A stretch of 64,000 nucleotides of DNA from contig NW_005179068.1 in assembly GCF_000350225.1 (NCBI RefSeq), positions 1-64,000 on the forward strand. The letters are read 5' to 3'. This stretch comes from Chondrus crispus (lineage: Eukaryota; Rhodophyta; Florideophyceae; Gigartinales; Gigartinaceae). Positions 8,713-18,800 of the stretch are shown in pieces (positions within the stretch are counted from its first letter, which is position 1; every line of letters begins with the position of its first letter). The notes under the pieces were generated by a model. It was not told where the DNA came from. It was given only the letters and a program-made list of their open reading frames with translations, and ran no database searches. The position numbers and the translations under genes were made by a program.

Positions 8713-11700
8713 ATGGAAAAACGCCCCGACATCCCCCGCCTCGACCCGACCAACTACGGGCCGTGGATCGTAGCCACTCGAGCAGCAGCACACACGATCG
8801 ACGCCATCGAGCACATCATCAGCAACCCCACTCCTCCACAAGACCCCACCGATCTAGCAACATTCAACCGCAACAAGAACTACCTACTCGGCAAGCTGAT
8901 CACGTCCATACCAGCCCACATAGCCAACCTCATACTCACCCCCACAAGTGATCCAACTCCTTACGATCTCATACAGGCAGTCACTTCTCACTTGGACACA
9001 ACCAACGCTTCAGACCACAAATACCTGAAGCAGCTGGCCGAGCAGACACACTTTCTACCCGATATGACGCTCGATCAGTATATCAAGGCCCATGAGCAGA
9101 TCAGAACCAGAATGATCGCAGCACGGTTCCCAGAAATAGCCGACCCCAAAACAACAGTAGAGTTCCTCATCGACGGCCTGCGGTTCAACCCTGCCACGGC
9201 CACGATTGGCAGCCAACTCATTGCCTTGGACCCCAAAGACACAAAAGACTTTGTGCACAAGTTCAACCGAATGGACCTCTACCGGCAAGCGGCACAACCA
9301 CGCACCTCTCAAATGCACGGCGACGCCGGAGGCTCAAATTTTTTCAGAAATCCAGCCTCGGCCCCTCAACGCTACAACCGCTTCCCCCGCCGGAACCTCC
9401 CCGTACCATCTAATCCATGCAGATTCCACATGTCACGAGGTGTCTTCCGCCCCCGGCACACCGACGCCGAGTGCAATCACGCAGCACACCCCCGCCACCG
9501 TACCCGTCAACCCGTACGCACCAAGCCATACCAGACGGCACGGGGCGCTCAACGTCAAGACGATTACACAAACGACTCGGATATGGAGCTCGACGACACA
9601 ACCGATCACAGCCTGCACCAGGACTACTGTACGTACATCCTCGACTCGGGCGCGCACCCAACACACATGGCCAACCTCGCCTCCATACAGACACCACAAC
9701 CCATACAGCACAAAACAAAAACCGCAACTAACCAAATCGTTAAATGCACGCACGCCGGACAGACGACGATCAAGACGAATAAGGGACATGCACTCAAGAT
9801 CCCCGCTGTTGTTTCCCCAAACATAACAAGCAACCTCCTCTCGGTGCGATCCATCACCAAGACCAGAGGCAACGTCCTCTTCACGCCCAACGCTGCATAC
9901 ATACTCGACAAGCGCTCCCATGGAACTATCCTAGGCACAGCCCCATGGGACCCCGCCATCAACGCGTATGCATGGAAGAGAACAAAGAACGCACAGGCAA
10001 GGGGCGCACGCACAATCCCCGCCCCGAGACACAGATCCAAAACACCCACGCCGTCGTCAAAACACAGTTCACAAACCCCTTCAAAAACCCCTGCCAATCC
10101 GCGCCTCATCGCGACTCGAGCCCCTCCTCCCACTACAACAAAAAGGAAATCCATTACACCATTACCTGTAAGCTCAATACCGGCACCCCCCATCCCACCG
10201 ATCCCCTGTAAGGCCACAGACAAGATCTTACACCACTGGCATTTAAAGCTCAACCATGCCCCCCTACGCAAAATACAAGACATCGCCAAATCGAGGAAGC
10301 TACACGGCCTTCCACCCGCTCTCGCCGCCACCCAAAACCGACTGTCATGCTCCGCATGTGCACACGCGAAGCAACGACCGGCACGCCATTCTCCCACTCA
10401 ACACCACTATGACACGGGCGACTATCTAAGTTCTGACACATGCGGCCCTATCCATCCTCCATCCAACCACGGCAACCACCATTTCCTAACGTACATAGAT
10501 GCGGCTTCCAGATACGTCATGCTGTATTTTCTCAAATCCCGAAGCGAAGTAGGAATCATCATGCCGCAATTCTTCGCGCTGCTGAAGCAACGCAACCGCC
10601 TTCCTCGAACCTACCGCACTGACAACGCACGCGAATTTAAATCCAACCACGCGCTGCACACCTACGCCTCCCTCGGTATCAAGTACGAGAACAATACCCC
10701 GCATCAGCCTCAGGAAAATTCTATTGCAGAGAGAATTAATCAAACTCTCATGAACGCCGCCAGAGCCAATCTCCACCACGCCAACCTACCGGACGCCTAT
10801 TGGGAGGACGCAGTACGCGATGCGGCTTATAAATACAACATCATACCCCATCGGGCCACGGGACAAGCCCCACACACACTATGGCACAAACAGAAAGCAA
10901 AGCCGAAGCAGCTCCTCATCTTCGGACAATTAGGCACAATACCTATGTACGGCACAAAACGCAAACTAGACACACGCAGCCGAGCAGTACGATACATGTA
11001 CTCCAACAGCCCCCACTCGATCACAGTGCAAGATACACACACAAGCAAGTACCACATCACACGCACGCAAGACTTCCGTCCGTACACAAAAACACATGAC
11101 CCTACAGTGACCACAACAGCCGTCCTCCGCACTTCACCAGCAGCAACACGCGGAACCGGACTACAACTCACCACACCCGACCCCCGTACCAGACAAGAAG
11201 CCAGAACCTACCCTGACGCTGCCGAATGGGAACACGCACACGACACAGAGCTTGATAAGCTAGACGCGACAGGAACCATCAAATGGATACCAGACCGACA
11301 GATCCCCATACATGAGAAGCTCATACCACTCACAATGACATTCAGGTACATTCGGGATCACAACGGTACAGTAACCGACCGCAAGGCACGCTGCGCAGCA
11401 CGCGGCGACCGCATGACCCCGGGGACACATTACGACCCCGAACAAGTCACCACCTACATGGCGGACAAGACTACAGTACGTCTACTCCTCTCCATCGCAG
11501 CTACGCACAATTGGCCCCTAGAACACCTAGACATCAGCTCCGCCTATCTCCACGAAAAATTCCCTCAAACGAAACCGGTATACATCAAGCAGCACCCCCG
11601 GTTCAACGGCACCCTCAAACATCCATGCAAAGCAGGTTTACTCATGCGCAATATCTATGGCACACCTCAGGCAGCACGTATTTACCACGACGGACTGTCC

Positions 11701-12813
11701 AAGCATCTAATCGCGCATGGTTACCAGCCCACTCAGGCAGACCCCTGCCTCTTCTACAAAAAATCCAAACGCGGCCTCATTCTAGTCGCAATCAATATGG
11801 ACGATTTCCTTTCAGCTGCATCTTCTCAAGAACTACACGACGAGCTCCACGCCACTCTCGCAGCCAAATACACCATCAAACGTCTCGGCTTCCCTGCCAG
11901 GTATCTCAAATGGCACATCCAACGCCTCACAGATGGCTCCATACACATCTCGCAACCCAACGTTGCCAAAACCATCCTCACAAAAACAGGCATGGTGTCG
12001 TCCAACCCAAAGCGAACACCGCTACCCCCCAAAGCAACATTCACGTACGCGCAAGACGACCCCCTCTTAGAACAGCACCAATCCTTTCTCTTCCGCCAAA
12101 CAATCGGAGACCTCAGATACTTAGCCGACAGCACCAGGCCCGATATCCACCCCGCGGTCAGCATGCTAGCCTCAGTCATGCACAAACCGGCTCGAACACA
12201 CAAAAACCACCTCCACTGGCTCCTTCGGTACCTCAGCGGTACAGCAAACCACGGAATACTGTTCAAAGCCAAGGCTCCCAACGCCTCTCCAAGCCTCCGC
12301 ACATACAGCGACTCGGATTTTGCCAACGACCACGCACGCCGATCCCGAACCGGAGCAGTACACATGTTCCACGACGCTCCGATCAGCTGGACCTCAGCTC
12401 GGCAATCCGTAGTAGCCGACTCCACCTGTGAGGCGGAATACCTCGCGGCCACGGCAGCCACGCAACAAGCCCACTGGCTCCGCCGCCTCCTCTCCGACGC
12501 ACAAAAACCGGAGCACGAACCCACTCCCCTTCTAGTAGACAACAAGGCAACAATCCTCGTGGCACAGAACTCGGCGCCCACCAAACGTCGAAAGTTCATC
12601 GATGTGAAACATCACCTCATACACAACCACATTCAACGAGGAAACATCAACATCCAACACATCCCCTCCGAGGACAACGTCGCCGACTACTTCACAAAGC
12701 CACTCGGCCCACAACGCACGAAAACTCTCCTCAACAAGCTCAGCTTCGTCGACCCAAAACCCCTATTGGCGAACCTGGGGACTGTCAGACCGCACAATTA
12801 CATTCGCCAATAG
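8713..12813 (+). CDS. CopA-2 gag-pol polyprotein (1366 codons)
   Basis: Uninterrupted frame, nearly identical to the CopA-1 and CopA-3 proteins. I place the start at the ATG matching the CopA-1 start (MEKRPDIPRLD), although the frame is open further upstream through the leader. It carries the same motifs: LDSGAH protease, HHCC and DDE integrase, NMDDF reverse transcriptase, CEAEYLAA RNase H. The upstream open frame could add an N-terminal extension but includes LTR sequence, so I do not use it. Confidence 0.92.
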   Translation: MEKRPDIPRLDPTNYGPWIVATRAAAHTIDAIEHIISNPTPPQDPTDLATFNRNKNYLLGKLITSIPAHIANLILTPTSDPTPYDLIQAVTSHLDTTNASDHKYLKQLAEQTHFLPDMTLDQYIKAHEQIRTRMIAARFPEIADPKTTVEFLIDGLRFNPATATIGSQLIALDPKDTKDFVHKFNRMDLYRQAAQPRTSQMHGDAGGSNFFRNPASAPQRYNRFPRRNLPVPSNPCRFHMSRGVFRPRHTDAECNHAAHPRHRTRQPVRTKPYQTARGAQRQDDYTNDSDMELDDTTDHSLHQDYCTYILDSGAHPTHMANLASIQTPQPIQHKTKTATNQIVKCTHAGQTTIKTNKGHALKIPAVVSPNITSNLLSVRSITKTRGNVLFTPNAAYILDKRSHGTILGTAPWDPAINAYAWKRTKNAQARGARTIPAPRHRSKTPTPSSKHSSQTPSKTPANPRLIATRAPPPTTTKRKSITPLPVSSIPAPPIPPIPCKATDKILHHWHLKLNHAPLRKIQDIAKSRKLHGLPPALAATQNRLSCSACAHAKQRPARHSPTQHHYDTGDYLSSDTCGPIHPPSNHGNHHFLTYIDAASRYVMLYFLKSRSEVGIIMPQFFALLKQRNRLPRTYRTDNAREFKSNHALHTYASLGIKYENNTPHQPQENSIAERINQTLMNAARANLHHANLPDAYWEDAVRDAAYKYNIIPHRATGQAPHTLWHKQKAKPKQLLIFGQLGTIPMYGTKRKLDTRSRAVRYMYSNSPHSITVQDTHTSKYHITRTQDFRPYTKTHDPTVTTTAVLRTSPAATRGTGLQLTTPDPRTRQEARTYPDAAEWEHAHDTELDKLDATGTIKWIPDRQIPIHEKLIPLTMTFRYIRDHNGTVTDRKARCAARGDRMTPGTHYDPEQVTTYMADKTTVRLLLSIAATHNWPLEHLDISSAYLHEKFPQTKPVYIKQHPRFNGTLKHPCKAGLLMRNIYGTPQAARIYHDGLSKHLIAHGYQPTQADPCLFYKKSKRGLILVAINMDDFLSAASSQELHDELHATLAAKYTIKRLGFPARYLKWHIQRLTDGSIHISQPNVAKTILTKTGMVSSNPKRTPLPPKATFTYAQDDPLLEQHQSFLFRQTIGDLRYLADSTRPDIHPAVSMLASVMHKPARTHKNHLHWLLRYLSGTANHGILFKAKAPNASPSLRTYSDSDFANDHARRSRTGAVHMFHDAPISWTSARQSVVADSTCEAEYLAATAATQQAHWLRRLLSDAQKPEHEPTPLLVDNKATILVAQNSAPTKRRKFIDVKHHLIHNHIQRGNINIQHIPSEDNVADYFTKPLGPQRTKTLLNKLSFVDPKPLLANLGTVRPHNYIRQ

Positions 12814-12921
12814 TCATTTTGCAGTCTCAGACCGCACAGGACAGTCTGTCCTTCAGGATAGACTTATAACTAGCGAGCGACGACGAGTAAACGAGGAGAG
12901 CATCGGTCTTCTGTTCACACA
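12783..12921 (+). repeat. CopA-2 3' terminal repeat with duplicated start motif
   Basis: TGTCAGACCGCACA at 12783 recurs as TCTCAGACCGCACA at 12825 (42 bp apart); 12825-12921 matches the 5' LTR. Ends CACACA. Confidence 0.88.
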
Positions 12922-13795
12922 ATCCCTCTATGCTCTTGCCCTCTATGCTCTTGCTCGGTTTATCCGAAAGCACTACACCTCCCTTGGTACGCCCGCGCGT
13001 TGCACACCTCCCTTGGTACGCCCGCGCGTTGCACGCCCCCCTCCGTACGCCTGCGTTGTACGCTTCCCTTGGTACGCCACCCTTGTACGCCCTCCTCATA
13101 CGCCTCCCCTACACGCCTCCCCTACACGCCTCCCCTTCATACGCCCCCCCCTCCCCCTTATACGCCTCTCTCAAACGCCTCCCCCTTTTTATGCCTCCCC
13201 CTTTTACTTCTTTTCTCATGCACAAACGCAACCTCGTCCCCCTTTTACTTCTTTTCTCATGCACAATAACGCAACCTCGTCCCTCTCACTTCACACGACT
13301 GTCGACCGACGATCCCCCATTAGAAGCCTCCCCTTTGTACGCCTTCCCCTTATACGCCTCTCCTAGACGCCTCCCCCTTTTCCTTCTGTCCTCATGCGCA
13401 AACGCAAACTCGCCCCTCTCACTTCACACAACCGTCGACCGACGCTCCCCCCTTATACGCCTACCCCTTGTACGCCTTTCCCTTGTACGCCTTTCCCTTG
13501 TACGCCTTTCCCTTAGACGCCTCCCCTATACGCCTCCCCTATACGCCTTCCCCTTTTACTTTTGTCCTCATGCACAAAAGCAAACTCTCTCACTTCACAC
13601 AACCGTCGACCGACGCTCCCCCCGTAGACGCCTTCCCCTTATACGCCTCTCTTAGACGCCTCGTGTACGCCTTCCCCTTATATGCCTCTCTTAGACGCCT
13701 CCCCCTTGTACGCCTCACCCTTTTCCTTCTGTCCTCATGCACAAATGCAAACTTGTCCCTCTCACTTCACACGACCGTTGACCGACGTTGACCGA
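12922..13795. repeat. Unit A minisatellite (TACGCCTCCCC family)
   Basis: About 870 bp of degenerate TACGCCTCCCC/TACGCCTTCCC units. They are interleaved several times with a longer conserved block (CCTCATGCACAAA...CACTTCACACAACCGTCGACCGACG). The array opens with CCCTCTATGCTCTTGCC duplications. Long open frames across it, rich in Arg, Leu and Pro, are repeat artefacts. Confidence 0.9.
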
Positions 13796-13930
13796 CGCTC
13801 CCTTTGAGCTGTCCATCCTCCCCTCTCCCCCTCCCCGAAGCACACGTGTGCCAGTCACGTTCCCCATCGGACGAACCTCATCGAACCACGAACCACACGC
13901 GCCACAGTGGAGTGTTGTGCACAATCTCAC

Positions 13931-14101
13931 CTATGCAAAACTGTCCTTTGCTTGCGCAGATGTCAACAGAATTGCGGCGCCGCGGCGCGTGCGGCGCGCT
14001 TCGTCCAGCGCGGCGCGGCCGCCCCTCTCGATGTAGCATTTACCTCCCACAACAAAGGCTTGCCTGCGGTCATCAGCCCAGACCGAATGTAAGGCCTCCA
14101 T
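13931..14101 (-). CDS. G2, short diverged paralogue of gene G (unit A)
   Basis: 56-codon frame from the ATG at 14101. I call it because its upstream region parallels that of gene G. A TATA-like box with GTGCGGCGGTCT (14268-14293) is 22/26 identical to the G promoter. The leader shares a GAAGAACGTGTGTGTG.../AAAGAACGCGTGTGC... stretch, and the protein starts just after FQ-x-E (FQMEALHS here, FQVEMMNTS in G). After about 30 residues the similarity is lost. Likely a decayed or minimal relative. Units D and E have a 5-bp shorter GC tract that changes its C-terminus. Confidence 0.4.
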   Translation of the reverse strand: MEALHSVWADDRRQAFVVGGKCYIERGGRAALDEARRTRRGAAILLTSAQAKDSFA

Positions 14102-14267
14102 TTGGAAAACCGCAAGTCCTAGCACACGAGGAGAGGTCCAGTGGCAAGGTCATCAGGCATTCCCTCTCAGCTGCGCGCGACCTACCCACAACAACGCACA
14201 CACACGTTCTTCGCATGGGCAAGATGGGCGAGATGGCATGCGGAAAAAGGAAGACTAACGGCAACAC

Positions 14268-14293
14268 AGACCGCCGCACTTGAATAAATAGAC
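14268..14293 (-). promoter_or_regulatory. TATA-like promoter element of G2
   Basis: Minus strand CTATTTATTCAAGTGCGGCGGTCT; 22 of 26 bases match the promoter motif before gene G (CTATAAATTGAGGTGCGGCGGTCT). Repeats in each unit. Confidence 0.45.
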
Positions 14294-14906
14294 CTTTTGT
14301 ACCCACCCTCCCCCTTGCATTTGCCAATTTGCATTCCGACGTGTTGTAGCTGCTGACAAAATTTTTATAGCCGCTGACAATCACAGTTTCGCAACAAAAA
14401 TTTCGTAGCTGGTGACACAGGCTCCTCCTTTAAGGAATAGATCCGCATCACAGAATGCTCACGCCGCAAGCCCTATTTGTCTACACAAGTCGATCCTTAT
14501 CATCCTAACATAACCAGCACTTAATCGGGGATATTGAATATGGCATGTTGAACAGTAGTTGAACTGTACTCTGAGGGTATTAAGCGTGGCACAGTCCATT
14601 AATGGGTGAGTCAGGGAGCTGTCTTAGATCCTCGTACAGTACCTCTTATCTGTGTCAATACGAAGTGAGGAACTGTAAATGGCACAGTCATGGTTAGGAT
14701 ACTGCATCTCGCTGCTTCGCGTGGTAATCCTTTCGCGCATATCGCATATCGCTTCTCAAACATCGCATCGCATTGCCGCACGCATTAGCTAGTCATAAAT
14801 AAAAACGCAAGCAAAGGCAAAAGTCATTTCCGCAAATCCTAGACACATATGTCTTTCCCCTTTATTCCCACGCATTAGTTAGTCATAAATAAAAATACAA
14901 GCAAAG

Positions 14907-15445
14907 TCAATCCTCGCCCGACTGACACAGCCCCATAGACATCAAGCCATCAAGGCTGTGGTCATTCGGATCCCTGCATCGCACCGATCCATAGCCCTCC
15001 TGCAGACAGTGCCACAATGGCGGCCTTCCAACGCCCATCGACCGTTTCAATCCCCCGCCAATCTTCCGTGCGCTCCGTGAAAGCCAACTGGGTTGGAGTT
15101 CATCGTCACGCATGAATTGCAGGCATTCACACTCACACTGTACCCGTGCGGTGTGGTAACTGCTTTTTCCGGTAGATTGCATATCCTCCTCTTTTGTTGC
15201 TTCTGGAGGAACTTGATCTTGTTCTGGAGAAACTGTTTCCGCTCGAGAAACAGTTTGCTCTTGTGAGATCAACTCCTCCTTCCACATCGGCCGCCCGCGC
15301 ATGCATCGAAACAATCTTGATAGCGCACCTCTCCACCCACGCCTCTTCCGTTTCTCGTTGTTCTCTTCATTCGCCTGTCCCGCATGTGCCTGCTCTGACT
15401 CAGAAAACCCCATTATGACATCGTTGTCCGTACCAGCATCAAGCG
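14907..15445 (-). pseudogene. Gene G, C-terminal part, cut by CopA-3 (unit A)
   Basis: Codes for the last about 179 residues of G, identical or nearly so to the whole copies, from ...DAGTDNDVIMGF to CQSGED. The N-terminus is replaced by the CopA-3 LTR; any frame running into the LTR lacks an ATG. Function unknown. Confidence 0.75.
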
Positions 15446-15542
15446 TGTCAGACCGCACAGGACAGTCTGTCCTTCAGGATAGACTTATAACTAGCGAGCG
15501 ACGACGAGTAAACGAGGAGAGCATCGGTCTTCTGTTCACACA
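15446..15542 (+). repeat. CopA-3 5' LTR
   Basis: 97 bp, TGTCAGACCGCACAGG...TTCACACA; followed at once by the GGTTATGGGC primer site (15543-15552). Confidence 0.9.
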
Positions 15543-15811
15543 GGTTATGGGCACCTTTCGCTACCTTGCATAATTCAACCTTCCCCGCTTCACGATCGCA
15601 ACCCACCACGACAAGAACAAACCGATCCCTCCCAACGCGGAGGAGCCCCAGGCTAACCGCATCTCAGCCCCTCACCTACATCCCCCCACCGACAAATCGT
15701 ACGACATCAACACAACACACGACAAACCAAACGACAAACTACACAACAAACTACACGACAAATCACACTACATCTCACATCACAAACAACACTCACCAGG
15801 ACATACGCACC

Positions 15812-18800
15812 ATGGAAAAACGCCCCGACATCCCCCGCCTCGACCCGACCAACTACGGGCCGTGGATCGTAGCCACTCGAGCAGCAGCACACACGATCGA
15901 CGCCATCGAGCACATCATCAGCAACCCCACTCCTCCACAAGACCCCACCGATCTAGCAACATTCAACCGCAACAAGAACTACCTACTCGGCAAGCTGATC
16001 ACGTCCATACCAGCCCACATAGCCAACCTCATACTCACCCCCACAAGTGATCCAACTCCTTACGATCTCATACAGGCAGTCACTTCTCACTTGGACACAA
16101 CCAACGCTTCAGACCACAAATACCTGAAGCAGCTGGCCGAGCAGACACACTTTCTACCCGATATGACGCTCGATCAGTATATCAAGGCCCATGAGCAGAT
16201 CAGAACCAGAATGATCGCAGCACGGTTCCCAGAAATAGCCGACCCCAAAACAACAGTAGAGTTCCTCATCGACGGCCTGCGGTTCAACCCTGCCACGGCC
16301 ACTATTGGCAGCCAACTCATTGCCTTGGACCCCAAAGACACAAAAGACTTTGTGCACAAGTTCAACCGAATGGACCTCTACCGGCAAGCGGCACAACCAC
16401 GCACCTCTCAAATGCACGGCGACGCCGGAGGCTCAAATTTTTTCAGAAATCCAGCCTCGGCCCCTCAACGCTACAACCGCTTCCCCCGCCGGAACCTCCC
16501 CGTACCATCTAATCCATGCAGATTCCACATGTCACGAGGTGTCTTCCGCCCCCGGCACACCGACGCCGAGTGCAATCACGCAGCACACCCCCGCCACCGT
16601 ACCCGTCAACCCGTACGCACCAAGCCATACCAGACGGCACGGGGCGCTCAACGTCAAGACGATTACACAAACGACTCGGATATGGAGCTCGACGACACAA
16701 CCGATCACAGCCTGCACCAGGACTACTGTACGTACATCCTCGACTCGGGCGCCCACCCAACACACATGGCCAACCTCGCCTCCATACAGACACCACAACC
16801 CATACAGCACAAAACAAAAACCGCAACTAACCAAATCGTTAAATGCACGCACGCCGGACAGACGACGATCAAGACGAATAAGGGACATGCACTCAAGATC
16901 CCCGCTGTTGTTTCCCCAAACATAACAAGCAACCTCCTCTCGGTGCGATCCATCACCAAGACCAGAGGCAACGTCCTCTTCACGCCCAACGCTGCATACA
17001 TACTCGACAAGCGCTCCCATGGAACTATCCTAGGCACAGCCCCATGGGACCCCGCCATCAACGCGTATGCATGGAAGAGAACAAAGAACGCACAGGCAAG
17101 GGGCGCACGCACAATCCCCGCCCCGAGACACAGATCCAAAACACCCACGCCGTCGTCAAAACACAGTTCACAAACCCCTTCAAAAACCCCTGCCAATCCG
17201 CGCCTCATCGCGACTCGAGCCCCTCCTCCCACTACAACAAAAAGGAAATCCATTACACCATTACCTGTAAGCTCAATACCGGCACCCCCCATCCCACCGA
17301 TCCCCTGTAAGGCCACAGACAAGATCTTACACCACTGGCATTTAAAGCTCAACCATGCCCCCCTACGCAAAATACAAGACATCGCCAAATCGAGGAAGCT
17401 ACACGGCCTTCCACCCGCTCTCGCCGCCACCCAAAACCGACTGTCATGCTCCGCATGTGCACACGCGAAGCAACGACCGGCACGCCATTCTCCCACTCAA
17501 CACCACTATGACACGGGCGACTATCTAAGTTCTGACACATGCGGCCCTATCCATCCTCCATCCAACCACGGCAACCACCATTTCCTAACGTACATAGATG
17601 CGGCTTCCAGATACGTCATGCTGTATTTTCTCAAATCCCGAAGCGAAGTAGGAATCATCATGCCGCAATTCTTCGCGCTGCTGAAGCAACGCAACCGCCT
17701 TCCTCGAACCTACCGCACTGACAACGCACGCGAATTTAAATCCAACCACGCGCTGCACACCTACGCCTCCCTCGGTATCAAGTACGAGAACAATACCCCG
17801 CATCAGCCTCAGGAAAATTCTATTGCAGAGAGAATTAATCAAACTCTCATGAACGCCGCCAGAGCCAATCTCCACCACGCCAACCTACCGGACGCCTATT
17901 GGGAGGACGCAGTACGCGATGCGGCTTATAAATACAACATCATACCCCATCGGGCCACGGGACAAGCCCCACACACACTATGGCACAAACAGAAAGCAAA
18001 GCCGAAGCCGCTCCTCATCTTCGGACAATTAGGCACAATACCTATGTACGGCACAAAACGCAAACTAGACACACGCAGCCGAGCAGTACGATACATGTAC
18101 TCCAACAGCCCCCACTCGATCACAGTGCAAGATACACACACAAGCAAGTACCACATCACACGCACACAAGACTTCCGTCCGTACACAAAAACACATGACC
18201 CTACAGTGACCACAACAGCCGTCCTCCGCACTTCACCAGCAGCAACACGCGGAACCGGACTACAACTCACCACACCCGACCCCCGTACCAGACAAGAAGC
18301 CAGAACCTACCCTGACGCTGCCGAATGGGAACATGCACACGACACAGAGCTCGATAAGCTAGACGCGACAGGAACCATCAAATGGATACCAGACCGACAG
18401 ATCCCCATACATGAGAAGCTCATACCACTCACAATGACATTCAGGTACATTCGGGATCACAACGGTACAGTAACCGACCGCAAGGCACGCTGCGCAGCAC
18501 GCGGCGACCGCATGACCCCGGGGACACATTACGACCCCGAACAAGTCACCACCTACATGGCGGACAAGACTACAGTACGTCTACTCCTCTCCATCGCAGC
18601 TACGCACAATTGGCCCCTAGAACACCTAGACATCAGCTCCGCCTATCTCCACGAAAAATTCCCTCAAACGAAACCGGTATACATCAAGCAGCACCCCCGG
18701 TTCAACGGCACCCTCAAACATCCATGCAAAGCAGGTTTACTCATGCGCAATATCTATGGCACACCTCAGGCAGCACGTATTTACCACGACGGACTGTCCA

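Larger units (their letters stand above)
8348..12921 (+). mobile_element. Ty1/copia LTR retrotransposon CopA-2, whole
   Basis: LTR-leader-gag-pol-LTR element of 4.57 kb, looking whole. 5' LTR 8348-8443 (TGTCAG...CACACA), 3' terminal repeat 12783-12921. The LTRs differ by about one substitution and one indel, so insertion is recent. Flanks do not match: left is the sulfurylase-like gene, right is the array minisatellite (ATCCCTCTATG), with no common 5-bp duplication. This points to recombination between elements rather than a simple insertion. Confidence 0.93.
12922..15445. repeat. Tandem array unit A (partial)
   Basis: First visible copy of the about 3.5-kb unit: minisatellite, segment with G2, then gene G cut by CopA-3 at 15445. 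14374-15445 recurs immediately right of CopA-3 at 20021-21092. Between G2 and G (about 14300-14880) there is no open frame; it holds short duplicated stretches such as CATTAGCTAGTCATAAATAAAAA and CATTAGTTAGTCATAAATAAAAA. Confidence 0.85.

Noticed and set aside
13000-13790. Long plus-strand open frames across the minisatellites (also 22190-22925, 25525-26355, 33626-34329, 39005-39510)
   Set aside because: Translations are monotonous repeats of RLPL/YAFPLYA type in all frames, produced by the tandem DNA repeat; no start context or conservation independent of the repeat.
13804-14283. 159-codon plus-strand frame opposite G2 (also in unit C)
   Set aside because: Not kept in units D and E, where a 5-bp difference breaks it, and no recognisable features.
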